This document shows, piece by piece, positions 1 through 9,162 of a DNA stretch of 64,000 nt. This DNA is from Rhizomucor pusillus (lineage: Eukaryota > Mucoromycota > Mucoromycetes > Mucorales > Lichtheimiaceae). Positions within the stretch are counted from its first letter, which is position 1. Every line of letters begins with the position of its first letter. The position numbers and the translations under genes are program-made. The stretch lies in the NCBI GenBank assembly GCA_900175165.2, contig FWWN02000591.1, positions 22,846 to 86,845 of the forward strand, written 5' to 3'. The notes beneath the pieces were generated by a model. The model saw nothing but the letters and a program-made list of their open reading frames with translations. It ran no database searches and was not told the origin of the DNA.

Positions 1-473
1 TATCTGGCGTGTTCTTGTAGCAAACGACCTCCATTGCAGCATTGCACCCGACCTTTTTCGATGTCTTTTGATTCGGGCGCGGCTTGCCAGACTTGCCGCC
101 TGGCACTTTATCCTTTCGAGTCCGAGGCTGACCACCACGATGGCACATGTAGCGCTTCTTCCACAGGAATTTGTGGGCACGGTGTCGTTTAGAGCTTCTT
201 TCAGCAAATGCTGCTTCGTATATAATACACTTAAATCAGCATTTCTCAAGTGCTTTCTACTCGTCACTTACAGTTTTCAGCATTATCATCATGCTCTATA
301 ATTTTCTTCGTGTTATCCACGGTGTCCTTGTACAGCCAGTAAACACCCTTGTCTTTCAGCTGGGAATAGAAAAAGTTGGTTAAGTCCTCGACATCGTAGA
401 CAAAAGTAGTAGTTGACGTGTTGCTGGCAGTAGAAGTATCGATGACGTTGCTCATTGCAAGATCAGTAGACAA
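1..473 (-). pseudogene. Transposase-like fragment (possible Mutator/FAR1-type N-terminal region), broken
   Basis: Read on the minus strand from about 473 to the left edge, this stretch encodes a protein-like sequence in more than one frame. One segment contains GVYWLYKDTVDN. A later frame has a basic stretch with KDKVPGGKSGKPRPNQ followed by SKKVGCNAAMEV. A Gly-Cys-Asn-Ala motif after a basic stretch recalls the zinc-binding N-terminal region of FAR1/Mutator-like transposases; this is recollection of the family only. A GTAAGT after the Glu-Asn codons near 270 looks like a splice donor, but no acceptor gives a clean join. The fragment runs off the window, so its length is unknown. Confidence 0.3.
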
Positions 474-524
474 AAAGAAGGGAAGAGCTAAGAAAACTTT
501 CCTTCAAAGTAACTTGCCGCATCC

Positions 525-1190
525 CTATGTAACATGCTTCTCAAGAGTCGCTGTGTATTGCGAAGCAAAGTATCCTATATCAACGGCGAAGTCACGAGCC
601 CATTCCCAGCTGATTTGAGCAACACTCGCGTTGACGTTCCACGTATCGCGCGCCGAACGAAGTCCTCCATAGCTATAAGCATAGTGTCCAGCACGCTCTG
701 TGCGTGGCAGATTGTTGACAGTCATATACGTAGATAGCACCAACAGAGTACGGGTCCTTCTTGTCGAATGTTTGGAACAGTCAATGTTCAAGGTGAGCAA
801 GAGCGAAAACGGTGTGTCGACGAAAAGAATATGGTTGGAGGCGGTTGAGCGAGGATCAGGTACTGATTTCCACATACGACCGTCGTAGACATCGAAGAGT
901 GTATTGTTACGAGTCGGTCTGTTGCGCCAGTGTTCCATCTTGTGCGTGAATCCTCCTCTGCGCATCATGTGTGCAAGGAGGCTGCTGACGGGATAGTACG
1001 CATAAACCTTGGTTGCAAAGCACCGCGATTTGCGCATGTCCTACAGTGGAGCGCCGCATTCTTCTCGTTGCGTTGCGTGGAAATGGTGTGGAAACTTGAA
1101 GAATGTACAATGAACCTGGTTGGATCCGAGGTTTTGGTGTACGCAGTGACAACGAGGACAGACAACGAATGTTAAAGTGCAGTTTGATCC
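525..1190 (-). pseudogene. Degenerate DNA-transposon transposase fragment (Plavaka/KDZ-like)
   Basis: The minus-strand frame at 525-1037 contains EHWRNR, DVYDGRMWK, LNID and NNLPRTER in that order. I remember this order (a CEHWR-like motif, DVYDG.VW, LNVDWF, then NLPR.ER) from Plavaka/KDZ-type transposases of fungi. The stretch after LNID is Ser/Thr/Arg-rich where the family has an aromatic motif, and the C-terminal part looks unrelated, which suggests frameshifts and deletions. The MITE at 1198-1310 lies directly upstream. No inverted repeats of the parent element were found. This is probably a dead relic. Confidence 0.45.
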
Positions 1191-1197
1191 ACCATGG

Positions 1198-1310
1198 GAG
1201 GTCATCTAGAACCACATGTATGATGCTCCTCCCGTTGAAGTCCCCGCGTAGCTTTGCGGAGCTGGGACTTCAACGGGAGAACCATCGTACATGTGGTTCT
1301 AGATGACCTC
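1198..1310. mobile_element. Palindromic MITE, short copy (family with TIR GAGGTCATCTAGAACCACAT)
   Basis: The element starts GAGGTCATCTAGAACCACAT and ends with the reverse complement. Pairing continues inward through CGTTGAAGTCCC and GGGACTTCAACG. At 113 bp it lacks most of the middle of the two longer copies at 5355-5610 and 6294-6551, so it looks like an internal-deletion derivative. No coding capacity is seen. The flanks CACCATGG (left) and CAATATGG (right) agree at 6 of 8 positions and may be a decayed target duplication. Confidence 0.85.
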
Positions 1311-1350
1311 CAATATGGAGGATGATATTTTAAATACAAATATTGATAAT

Positions 1351-1530
1351 GAAAAATTATATGAAGTACAATATATAATTAAACATAAAAAATATATGAT
1401 AAGTTTGAGTATTTAGTAAAATGGAAGAATTATCCAAAAGATTACAATGGATGGGTAAAGGAAGATGACTTTGTAGAAAAGGAGATTATAGAGGAAGATT
1501 GGAAATCTGTCAAAAGATTATAAGAGAACT
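1351..1530 (+). pseudogene. AT-rich chromodomain fragment from an integrase or retrotransposon
   Basis: The plus strand reads KLYEVQYIIKHKKY, and then in another frame EYLVKWKNYP followed by NGWVKEDDF and EKEIIEEDWK. The Tyr-Glu-Val, Val-Lys-Trp-Lys and Trp-Val residues fit the chromodomain at the C terminus of chromovirus integrases. A small indel near 1391-1396 separates the two halves and stops follow. The stretch 1311-1750 is very AT-rich and contrasts sharply with the GC-rich block that starts at about 1785, so the two have different origins. Confidence 0.6.
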
Positions 1531-1784
1531 GATTCATAATCGATAAATTATATAAATTATTAAAACTTATTAATTGATATTAATGTATTTTGGATAAATT
1601 GTTGTTAAATTTTTATTTGGATTATTATAAATTAATTGAATTGTTTCTTTTTTTGAAGTTTGACAGATTATATTATAACTGTATCAAGAACGCTACCCGA
1701 TGGTTATGCATTAAGAACCAACACTTCGTTTATGGATTTCTTTTGACTTTAATTAGTGAGCTTTTTATATTTTTGGATGGTTTC

Positions 1785-2666
1785 TCATGGAGGTGACGGT
1801 GCTGGGAGGGGCAGTGGTGTTGTTGGTGGTGGGCGCGGCCTTCTTGGCCGGGCGGGAGGTGGCGACGAACTCTTGCCACCATTCTTCGCCAAGACAAAGT
1901 GGTGAGGTGGTGGGCGGTGCCAAAGTGTCTTGCGACTCTTGCGCCGATGTGGCGAGGGAGGCGAACGCAGGTGCGCCCCATCCTCTCGGTGAAGAGGCGG
2001 CGGACGATGGTGGTGCGGGAAGTGGTGGTTTCGTTGGTAAACTTTGGGTCTGCCAACACCGCAGGCGAAAGGGGGTCGAACGCGCCGCGTTCTTGAACGC
2101 CTTCGGCGGCGAGCTTGGCAACCAACTCTGCCTTGAAGGCAGAGTGGGCAAGGAGAGCGACTGTATCCTTGGCAGGGAACTGCACGTCCAAGACGCGGGA
2201 TTGCTGGACCTCGAGGGACGACAGCATTTTCCTCACGTCCTGGAACTTGAGGTGGTGGCGGCAAGGGAGGTATACGAACTCGTAGCCCGAAGGGCTGGCG
2301 GCGACGGGCAGAGGGGGCAGTCCTCTTGTTGCCTTTGGCGGGCAACTTCTTGGCGGCAGCAGTCTTGGCGCTGGTGGGTTTGGAGGGCGGGGTGGGAGGG
2401 GCAGTCTTGACGACGTTCCTCTTGGTGGTGGCGGTGCCAGTGACGGCAGGAGCAGCAGCCTTCAGCTTAGGGGCGTGCTTCGAGGCAGCCGACCCGAGGG
2501 TAGGTGCCTCTGAAGCAGAGGCCTGGTCTGCTACACCCTTAGGGCGTAGGAGCTGAGTTTGGAGAGCAAGCAAAATTTTTGCCTGCTCTTCGTTGNGCTT
2601 TTCCGCGCGCGCCAACTGGGCCCGGAGGTCCTCAACAAGTCGTTGGAGTGAGCGTATCAACTCCAT
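1785..2666 (-). pseudogene. Retrotransposon ORF1 (gag)-like coding block, frameshifted
   Basis: The minus-strand frame starting at 2666 begins with a short coiled-coil-like stretch (LQRLVEDLRAQLARAE). It continues into an Ala/Lys/Pro-rich basic region and then shifts frame near 2300. The second frame (stop near 1730) carries LEVQQSRVLDVQFPA and DTVALLAHSAFKAELV. The coiled coil, basic linker and globular domain layout fits ORF1 of fungal LINEs, and I recall a similar QQSRVLDVQFP motif in repeated Mucoromycota proteins. One ambiguous base (2596) lies inside. GC content is far above the flanks. The dense ORFs on the opposite strand are shadows. Confidence 0.5.
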
Positions 2667-2996
2667 GTGAGTTTCGGTGCTGGTGGCGGTGGTGGTGTTG
2701 GAGTTGGTGGTGGCGGTTGGAGTGCTAATGACTCCAAAGTCGACGTTGGTGAGGGGGTGCGGGGATCGAATCCCGGTGGCTGGTCCATTGTCAGTAGGTT
2801 GCTAATGGCAATGGAACTGGTTGTTCGTTTTGGTGAATTTCGCAGTGATTCGAACAAGAGTGGTGTGTCCGGTTGTGGCCGTTTGCTATATGTATTCTTT
2901 AGGGTAGGTTGCTTACACGTTTCGACGGTTTTTTCCAGTTCGAACTTAAAGCGTCTGGCTCAGAAAAGAAAACATCCTCTCAACAGAGCAAGAAGC

Positions 2997-3068
2997 TCTC
3001 GGATAGTATAGTGGTTAGTATCCCCGCCTGTCACGCGGGAGACCCGGGTTCAATTCCCGGTCCGAGAG
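2997..3068 (+). tRNA. tRNA-Asp (GUC)
   Basis: A 72-nt cloverleaf is complete. The acceptor stem is TCTCGGA paired with TCCGAGA, with discriminator G. The anticodon stem CCCGC/GCGGG encloses loop CTGTCAC, so the anticodon is GTC. The T arm carries the B box GGTTCAATTCC. There is no intron, and CCA is not encoded, as expected in a eukaryote. An LTR-like repeat begins 42 bp downstream. Confidence 0.96.
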
Positions 3069-3110
3069 TACGTATATTGAAAAGACTTTTGCCGTGTCGT
3101 AACACTTTTT

Positions 3111-3413
3111 TGTGCTACGAGCTCACGCAATAAGGGAATCACACAGAAATCAAAGTCTTGGGGGTTTGTCAGATGCCTTTTAGTCTGCGCTTTCTGCACT
3201 CTTATTTATACCTTTTGCAAGTGCTCAAATATAATTGATACTATTGGTAGATATATGGAAAAGCTACGAAGGAACAAAAGAATAAAAGTGTGCCTGACAT
3301 CAGACGATAGCACCAATGATAGTTAATGCGCATTGTTATAGCAATTACAGGACACCAATGGTAATTGTTGACAATGTCGCATTCTTATTGGTCAGCACCA
3401 AAATGCCACGACA
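3111..3413 (-). repeat. LTR-like repeat, left arm of a head-to-head inverted pair (303 bp)
   Basis: Read on the minus strand the repeat starts TGTCGTGG and ends in CA, the usual LTR termini. It is the reverse complement of 3984-4286, with essentially no mismatch over the part I compared by eye. The same strand carries a TATA-like GTATAAATAAG about 85 bp before its end, consistent with an LTR promoter. It begins 42 bp past tRNA-Asp. Ty1- and Ty3-type elements are known to insert near tRNA genes; applying that here is inference. No clear 5-bp target duplication is visible. Confidence 0.75.
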
Positions 3414-3983
3414 ACGTGTATCGCGCGCGGACTTGTCCGTTTCCTTTTCTGACACTTCGCCTTTGAGCGCCGCTCTCTTAAACATGCCGTAACGCTATTC
3501 CTTTTTGGCGTTACTGTCGTATAACTTTTTGTCGCAGGTCGTATTTAAAGGAATAGGCGCAAGCTCTGAGATTCTGGATGGCCTCCCTTGCATGAGATCT
3601 CTTTTTGCAATCATTGCTTTGATTTGCGAGTCATATTGCCAGGGAAAAACCGTTTCCAGCGTTGCTAAGCTACGCTGAGGGCGTGCCTTTGGCTGAGCTA
3701 CGCGCAGAGAAAAATTAATTCAAACTTTCCTGGGGGGACTCGGGTCATAAAAAGTGGGGGGACATAAGAATTTTGCATTTCCATAACACAAGCATCTGTA
3801 TATTATAGACTTTCCTTTATTGTTGTATATCGGTAGAAGCCAACACAGTATAAATATGCCATAGACAAAATAATAAATCCACATTTATCTACCGTTCGTC
3901 TTCATGTCCTTTTCCTTCGTGATTCTCTTCTTCGTGGGCCCGTCACGCCAAAAGGAAATAGCCTTACGTTATTATACGACACA
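3414..3983. other. Non-coding spacer between the inverted LTR-like arms
   Basis: No credible ORF lies here. The spacer contains an inner, imperfect inverted repeat: CCGTAACGCTATTCC near 3487 and its counterpart near 3950-3970, with TGTCGTATAAC near 3510 and its inverse just before 3983. It also has a TATA-like AGTATAAATATG near 3850. A 21-bp motif at 3547-3567 occurs inverted at 10257-10277. Confidence 0.6.
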
Positions 3984-4286
3984 TGTCGTGGCCGTTTGGT
4001 GCTGACCAATAAGAATGCGACATTGTCAACAATTACCATTGGTGTCCTGTAATTGCTATAACAATGCGCATTAACTATCATTGGTGCTATCGTCTGATGT
4101 CAGGCACACTTTTATTCTTTTGTTCCTTCGTAGCTTTTCCATATATCTACCAATAGTATCAATTATATTTGAGCACTTGCAAAAGGTATAAATAAGAGTG
4201 CAGAAAGCGCAGACTAAAAGGCATCTGACAAACCCCCAAGACTTTGATTTCTGTGTGATTCCCTTATTGCGTGAGCTCGTAGCACA
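3984..4286 (+). repeat. LTR-like repeat, right arm of a head-to-head inverted pair (303 bp)
   Basis: The repeat starts TGTCGTGG and ends CACAAGCA-type sequence closing in CA at 4286, with a TATA-like GTATAAATAAG near 4190. It is the inverse of 3111-3413. Outside both arms lie related short motifs (TGTCGTAACAC near 3095 and TGTCGTAACGC near 4299), so the duplicated unit may be slightly longer than the identical core. This fits two solo LTRs inserted in opposite orientation, or a fold-back element. Confidence 0.75.
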
Positions 4287-4690
4287 AGACAAAAAGTTGT
4301 CGTAACGCTTCTTGTTTTGCGCCACGAACCCACGAAGAAAGATAATGAACCACGGGACCTCTCTGCCCCCTTTCTTTTTTATTCTGTGTTTATAGACAAC
4401 TCTTTCTTTCTGCGGTGTTTGTCTTGGGAAGTATGTTAAATATTAATGAGTCAACATCGACCGTGACATAATTGCTCTTCGAGCGGGGATCCATTTTTGG
4501 AGCTATTGTGAGTCACCACTTCCACAAAGAGAGGAGATAAGATGTTGAATACAACTCAGGACAAAAAAGGACAACAGGTGAATCTGTGCACGACAAAGTG
4601 TTACGACACACAAACGGTATGTCAATCAAAAAAGGTAGAGTCCCTACGAGAAACGCCAACACAAATGATAAACCATAGGTTATGTGTACT
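4287..4690. other. Intergenic spacer, nothing recognised
   Basis: The only ORF is 71 codons and runs into the tRNA gene. The motif GCCACGAACCCACG near 4320 resembles GTCACGAACCCACACG near 55323 and may be the end of a repeat family. Confidence 0.4.
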
Positions 4691-4763
4691 AGCCCGACGG
4701 GGGGCTCGAACCCCCAACCTTGAGATTAAGAGTCTCACGCTCTACCGATTGAGCTAGCCGGGC
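4691..4763 (-). tRNA. tRNA-Lys (CUU)
   Basis: On the minus strand the acceptor stem GCCCGGC pairs with GTCGGGC (one G-U pair). The anticodon stem TGAGA/TCTCA encloses loop CTCTTAA, giving anticodon CTT. The T arm contains GGTTCGAGCCC. It is intronless. The position read as the discriminator is T, which is unusual for tRNA-Lys but may be real. Confidence 0.95.
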
Positions 4764-5010
4764 CCCTCGGTGCTTTTTGTGGATCAGAAACCTTGAATAC
4801 ACTTCAAGCCAGTGATCGAGCACTGCACATAAATCGTGGTGTCTGAAGTTTTTGCTGGCAGATACGAGCTGGTATATGACAGGTATGTACCTCAGATACC
4901 TTATATTTCCCTTACATAGCATGTACCCTAGCTGGGTCTAAAAATGCTAGCCAGGTAGCTCTCCCTTCTTCACTACAGCTCAAGAATCTTAAGTCACCAT
5001 ATCTACTGAA

Positions 5011-6137
5011 ATGCCTACGCAAACCCGAGCTAACAAATATATTGACTGTGAGTGCACAAAGTGCACCGCTGTTGATCACTTTGGCAACTACTGTCACAAG
5101 AAGCAACTCCGAAACACGCTCGCGAACACTTGTTTCTCTTCAGTCAATTCAAACCAGTCCTTCCTCGTAAGGAGTTCGAACGTCTTTCAATTGCACGCTG
5201 AATGCTTGACAACAACCACTTTAGCCTTTCCAAGCGCAGCCGTCAATAACAGGAGGACTCTACCTGCAGCATTGAGCACCCAAGGTACATTCGTGGAGGT
5301 CATCCAAGCACACTATGATCTAGGGCGCCCTGTTGTCGGCTGGATGTCTCTATGGAGGTCATCTAGAACCACATGTATGATGCTCCTCCCGTTGAAGTCC
5401 CGCTCCGCGAGGCTACGCGGGTTTTTGAGAATATGGGGTGGTCGCTCGACCGATCTTGATACAATAATTGTCTGTCATCCAGAAAGATTCAGAAAATTTT
5501 ATGTGTGTCCGTACTTCAAGCGACCACCTCATATTCTCAAAAACCCGCGTAGCCTCGCGGAGCGGGACTTCAACGGGAGGAGCATCAAACATGTGGTTCT
5601 AGATGACCTCCTATGCCTTTCCAACTTCTACGTAGATATCCATGTCTTGGACGTCTTAATTCCGAGACGTCTGCCTCAGAGTAGAACATCAGGAAAGATT
5701 CCTCCCGACGCTACGCTTCTAAACGTCATCCAATGGATTATAGACCAAACTCGTTTTAAAGCTTGGCCGTCGATCCGGCGGGGAAGCCATAGATCGACCT
5801 TCCAGGGACGAATCCTTGGATATGGACGACCTCCGGTGCACCTGATTTATGCAGCTAATGCTAACGTCACTCTATTTTTCTGTTAGACAATGCTGCTATG
5901 GCACACGATGGCGATGATGCAGGAATGGACATGGAAGTGGACATGGACAGTGAGCCTTGTGATGAAGCTCGTCTTATCTTGCCATCGGGTACGCTGCGAC
6001 TTGACGACGGTAACAACGTGTTCGATGATGCAGAGCCTGAAGGCGAGGTAGACGACGCTGAACAAGGCAATGAACTGTTTCTTGACGACGATGAATATCT
6101 TCGTCAGGAGGTGGAGCATACTGAAATAGAATCTTAG
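5011..6137 (+). pseudogene. Transposon-like ORF with N-terminal Cys-rich motif, interrupted by a MITE
   Basis: The frame at 5011-5886 begins with CECTKC followed by a His and basic residues, which recalls the zinc-knuckle N termini of fungal Plavaka/KDZ-type transposon proteins (family recollection only). Codons for about 85 residues in the middle come from the MITE at 5355-5610, which happens to keep the frame open. The frame stops at 5886, just at a splice-acceptor-like CTAAC...TGTTAG. A second, very acidic segment (5898-6137, rich in Asp/Glu) follows and could be the next exon. I do not recognise the whole protein. It is probably a relic and possibly one gene with the segments at 7225-7979. 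Confidence 0.4.
5355..5610. mobile_element. Palindromic MITE, full copy (256 bp)
   Basis: Terminal inverted repeats GAGGTCATCTAGAACCACAT extend into arms of about 95 bp that pair with only about three mismatches, around a loop of about 60 bp. A perfect 5-bp duplication CTATG flanks it (5350-5354 and 5611-5615). The loop core GATACAATAATTGTCTGT is shared with the copy at 6294. It has no coding capacity of its own. Transcribed, it would form one long hairpin. Confidence 0.92.
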
Positions 6138-6293
6138 TTATATAGAGAATCGATCGAACATCGAATATACTGATTATGTATTCAGCGACGACAGCTGGTG
6201 CCTTCCGTGATCCAATTTGTTGGTTCATTGCGATTTTCCTTGTGCGTTTTTTGTCTGAAGCTGCAGCAGAATTGCTGATGAAATTCATCAATG

Positions 6294-6551
6294 GAGATCA
6301 TCTAGAACCACATACACGATAATCCTCTCGTTAAATTCTCCGCTCCGCAAGCCTACGCGGGTTCTTGAGAACATGGGCTAATCGCCCGATTGATCTTGAT
6401 ACAATAATTATCTGTTATCCAGAAAGATCCAGGAAATTTTATGTAAATCTTTATTTCAAGCGCTTAGCCCATGTTCTCAAGAACCCGCGTAGGCTTGCGG
6501 AGCGGAGAATTTAACGAGAGGATTATCGTGTATGTGGTTCTAGATGACCTC
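6294..6551. mobile_element. Palindromic MITE, full copy (258 bp)
   Basis: This is the same family as 5355-5610. The left end is GAGATCATC, one change from the consensus, and the right end is intact. The arms, about 90 bp, are almost perfectly complementary to each other but differ clearly from the arms of the other full copy. The flanks CAATG and AAATG look like a 5-bp target duplication with one change. Confidence 0.9.
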
Positions 6552-6940
6552 AAATGCGATCATCGAAGCATTCTCTGCAAGAATTTCGCAAGCAACGGGA
6601 GCAGCAATTGAACCGTTATTCCGTTTACCGGCAAAACTCTCCACGCTAAGAAAGTATGCAGGCTATGGAACAGCAGCTAGCAATATTACATGCTATGGAG
6701 CACACACGGATGCGTCGAGGTTGTCCACCGCTACCTGGCCATTGGCATTGTCGATGGAACTTTTCCAGTTTTTAAAAGCTTATTAGTCTTGTTTGTAGTA
6801 TAAATTTTGGATATATTTGTGTTCCCTGAATTTATAGCAGAAGAAAAAGATATTTTGGTTTTCTGTTTTTATAGGGATGGCCAAGTCCTGTGGTAATGCT
6901 GGTGGGAAATCCAGTAGCCATCTAGTCGGATAAGAACAAA
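6552..6940 (+). other. Coiled-coil-like broken reading frames, unclassified
   Basis: Short stretches read LQEFRKQREQQLNRY and MEQQLAILHAMEHTRM in different plus-strand frames, as expected of a frameshifted helical, Gln-rich protein segment. It sits between two palindromic elements and upstream of the exons at 7225-7979, so it may be the middle of the same broken gene. No function can be assigned. Confidence 0.3.
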
Positions 6941-7224
6941 GGAGGTGATCCAAGTTTAGTTGGAGTTGGAGCTGGCGCTCCAAATGGGGAAGGATTCTTT
7001 GGGTGGAGGTATGGAGGTGAATCCTAGCGAATTGGTACCGGTGCATACCCAAACCATATGGGTTTGTTTTTAAAAATCCACCGGGCCATCTTATTGGATG
7101 AACCCCCACATTTTGGATGGAGTCGTTCGGTAATCCATTCTCGACGACCTCAATGCCTCCACCCAAAGAGTCCTTCCCCATTTGGAGCGTCAGCTCCAAC
7201 TCCAACTAAATTTGGATCACCTCC
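6941..7224. mobile_element. TIR element, second family (284 bp)
   Basis: The left arm starts GGAGGTGATCCAA and contains TTAGTTGGAGTTGGAGCTG. The right arm is its inverse, with about four or five differences over roughly 78 bp. A short palindrome lies in the centre (AAACCATATGGGTTT). No transposase is encoded and no clean target duplication is visible. The right end abuts an open frame that continues into the next gene, so the element seems to have inserted into or near its 5' part. Confidence 0.8.
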
Positions 7225-7979
7225 CGAGTGTGCAGGGCGCGGTCCGTGCAGCACTGTCAAAAATGAAGCGAGAAGGGAAACAATGGTGCTTTGACGATGG
7301 TCACGAGGGCCAAATCAGCGGCGAGAAGAACCAGAAGCTAGTTGGCAACGTGGTCAACTACGTGCTGGCTCAAGACGAAGCGAAATTAGCAGGCTGGACG
7401 CTCGCCGCGATCCGTGAAAAGCTGAGCAAGAAGTTCAGGAGCGACAAACACCTGAGATCGCAGAGTACCGGGGTCGTCGCTGTGCGGCGTATAGTAGCCA
7501 GGTTCAGCGGCAGACGCCAAATGGTAATACAAGCACGTGAGCAGTTCTTTTCATACAAACTTCGTACTTAATTTTCATGTTTCTAGAGAGCCGAAAATCG
7601 AGAAAGAACTTATTCGAGCAACGCAGTGTATTACGACAGGAAAGACGGCGAAAAGATTCCTGCATTGCTCAGGACTAGTTACATGTCTGACGATGACGAG
7701 AGCGGCTCTGTCCTTCGTCCTTCGTGGCGATCTCAAAGGGTAAGCTTATTTATGAATATTCTATTTGACAAGGTTTTTCATGCACTCTCTTTGTCGTTTC
7801 AGGCCAACAATTTGTTGAGAGAGCTGGACGAAGCCCGTGCTGAGCAGTACGAGAGGGACGGGAAAGCTCGTCCAAAGGATTGCGAGCGTTGGGACGACAC
7901 AAGAGTAGTTGCTGCAGATGTAGCATTGGATAGAGCAAAGAGGAACGAGCTTGCACCATGGATGATGCAAGAGCAATAA
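7225..7979 (+). pseudogene. 3' part of an unclassified repetitive protein gene (three exons left)
   Basis: Three exons join cleanly: up to 7523, 7587-7739 and 7803-7979, with GTAATA...CTAG and GTAAGC...CAG introns. The product has a basic helical segment (AIREKLSKKFRSDKHL), an acidic SDDDESGS stretch, a WRS motif and ends PWMMQEQ. I recall proteins with an acidic SDDES segment followed by PSWRS as a repeated family in Mucoromycota genomes, of unknown function. The 5' part is replaced by the TIR element at 6941-7224, so no credible start exists. It may be the C-terminal end of the gene begun at 5011. Confidence 0.45.
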
Positions 7980-9160
7980 AGTCAGCAGTGTATTTGTCCC
8001 TTAATTTTTCTCCCATCGAACTGACACGTCAACCTGTTACCTCCCTCTTTCATCAGCATTGGTTACCTTCCTTTGATTTACAAAACTGCACCGCTGCGTC
8101 AGCAATGAAAACATATTCTGATCCTCGCTTTGAAAGGAATTGCATTGGACGCCGCCGGTATTCTGTCATCTTGTCTTTGCGCACGCACTCACGCGCTGAT
8201 ACACGCAACTCTTACCTTTGCTTTCTCTCCAGTCCATTTTCCACAAAGGTTATCGCTGCAACTGCTCATCTATAATAACGCTCTGTACTAATCAGTCTCT
8301 CCTGATGTAGTTTGTAGAGGCGCGTCTGTCATACTTCATCTTGATACGTAGCCGTCCCCTCCCGTGGTTCTTCATGCTAATCTGACTCCATAGATAAGCA
8401 GTTGCGCTGATGCTATTGACTTGAGGTAGCTATCTGTATTCCTTTCTACAGTATTGCCCCCGTGAGCTCATGTTTACTCTTAGAAAAAAAGCTACTTCCT
8501 TCGACCACTTTCAGCTCTGGTAGGTTGCAGCATATTGTTATCGTGTTTCTTGTGCTCACCTCACTGAACATCTTCTTGACTGTTAGAGACATAACACTGT
8601 AGCAAGCTTTTTCAACGCTTGGTAGGTGAATACTGTTTGATCCTTTCTCTTGTCTCGTATCTAATAGCTATTCTTTCTTAGATATTCACTACTTCAGCGT
8701 TTCCTGTCGTCTGCAAAGCAAGCATATTCTTGCAGCTCAAGTTTTTGAAAGCCCTTCTTTATTTGCGCACAAATTCAGTCGCTGCCTAGTTCCATCGACC
8801 TTTTACAATGCATTGACTGAACAGTCTGTGTTTGCTTCAGTCTTGAATATTGTAAACCTTTAGATATAGCCTTCTTCACATACTACACTCAAAAATAAAG
8901 CATGCGTATCGTTTTCGCCATAACAATAGTAATACCTTTTTTGTCAAAACTTTCAACGAATCAATGGTATGGATAGTGTGCCAATGAGAACGATGGAAAG
9001 GACGAGAGTAGGAAAGTAATTGTTGAGCATAAGTGAAATGGCACGAACGACATTAAGGCTAGGATGAACAAAATGGCATGCAGGATGGACGCTGCACCAT
9101 GTAAAAATGAGCGGTGATTTAGACACCTTTTAGACCGTCTAAAATCGATGTCCGACTCCA
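7980..9160. other. Intergenic, nothing recognised
   Basis: There are no long ORFs and no obvious inverted repeats. The stretch is pyrimidine-rich on the plus strand. The ORF at 7958-8275 is short and without recognisable motifs. Confidence 0.4.
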
Positions 9161-9162
9161 GT

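Noticed and set aside
1787..2556. Plus-strand ORFs of 76-207 codons, Gly/Val-rich
   Set aside because: They lie opposite the GC-rich ORF1-like block and are shadow frames produced by its composition.
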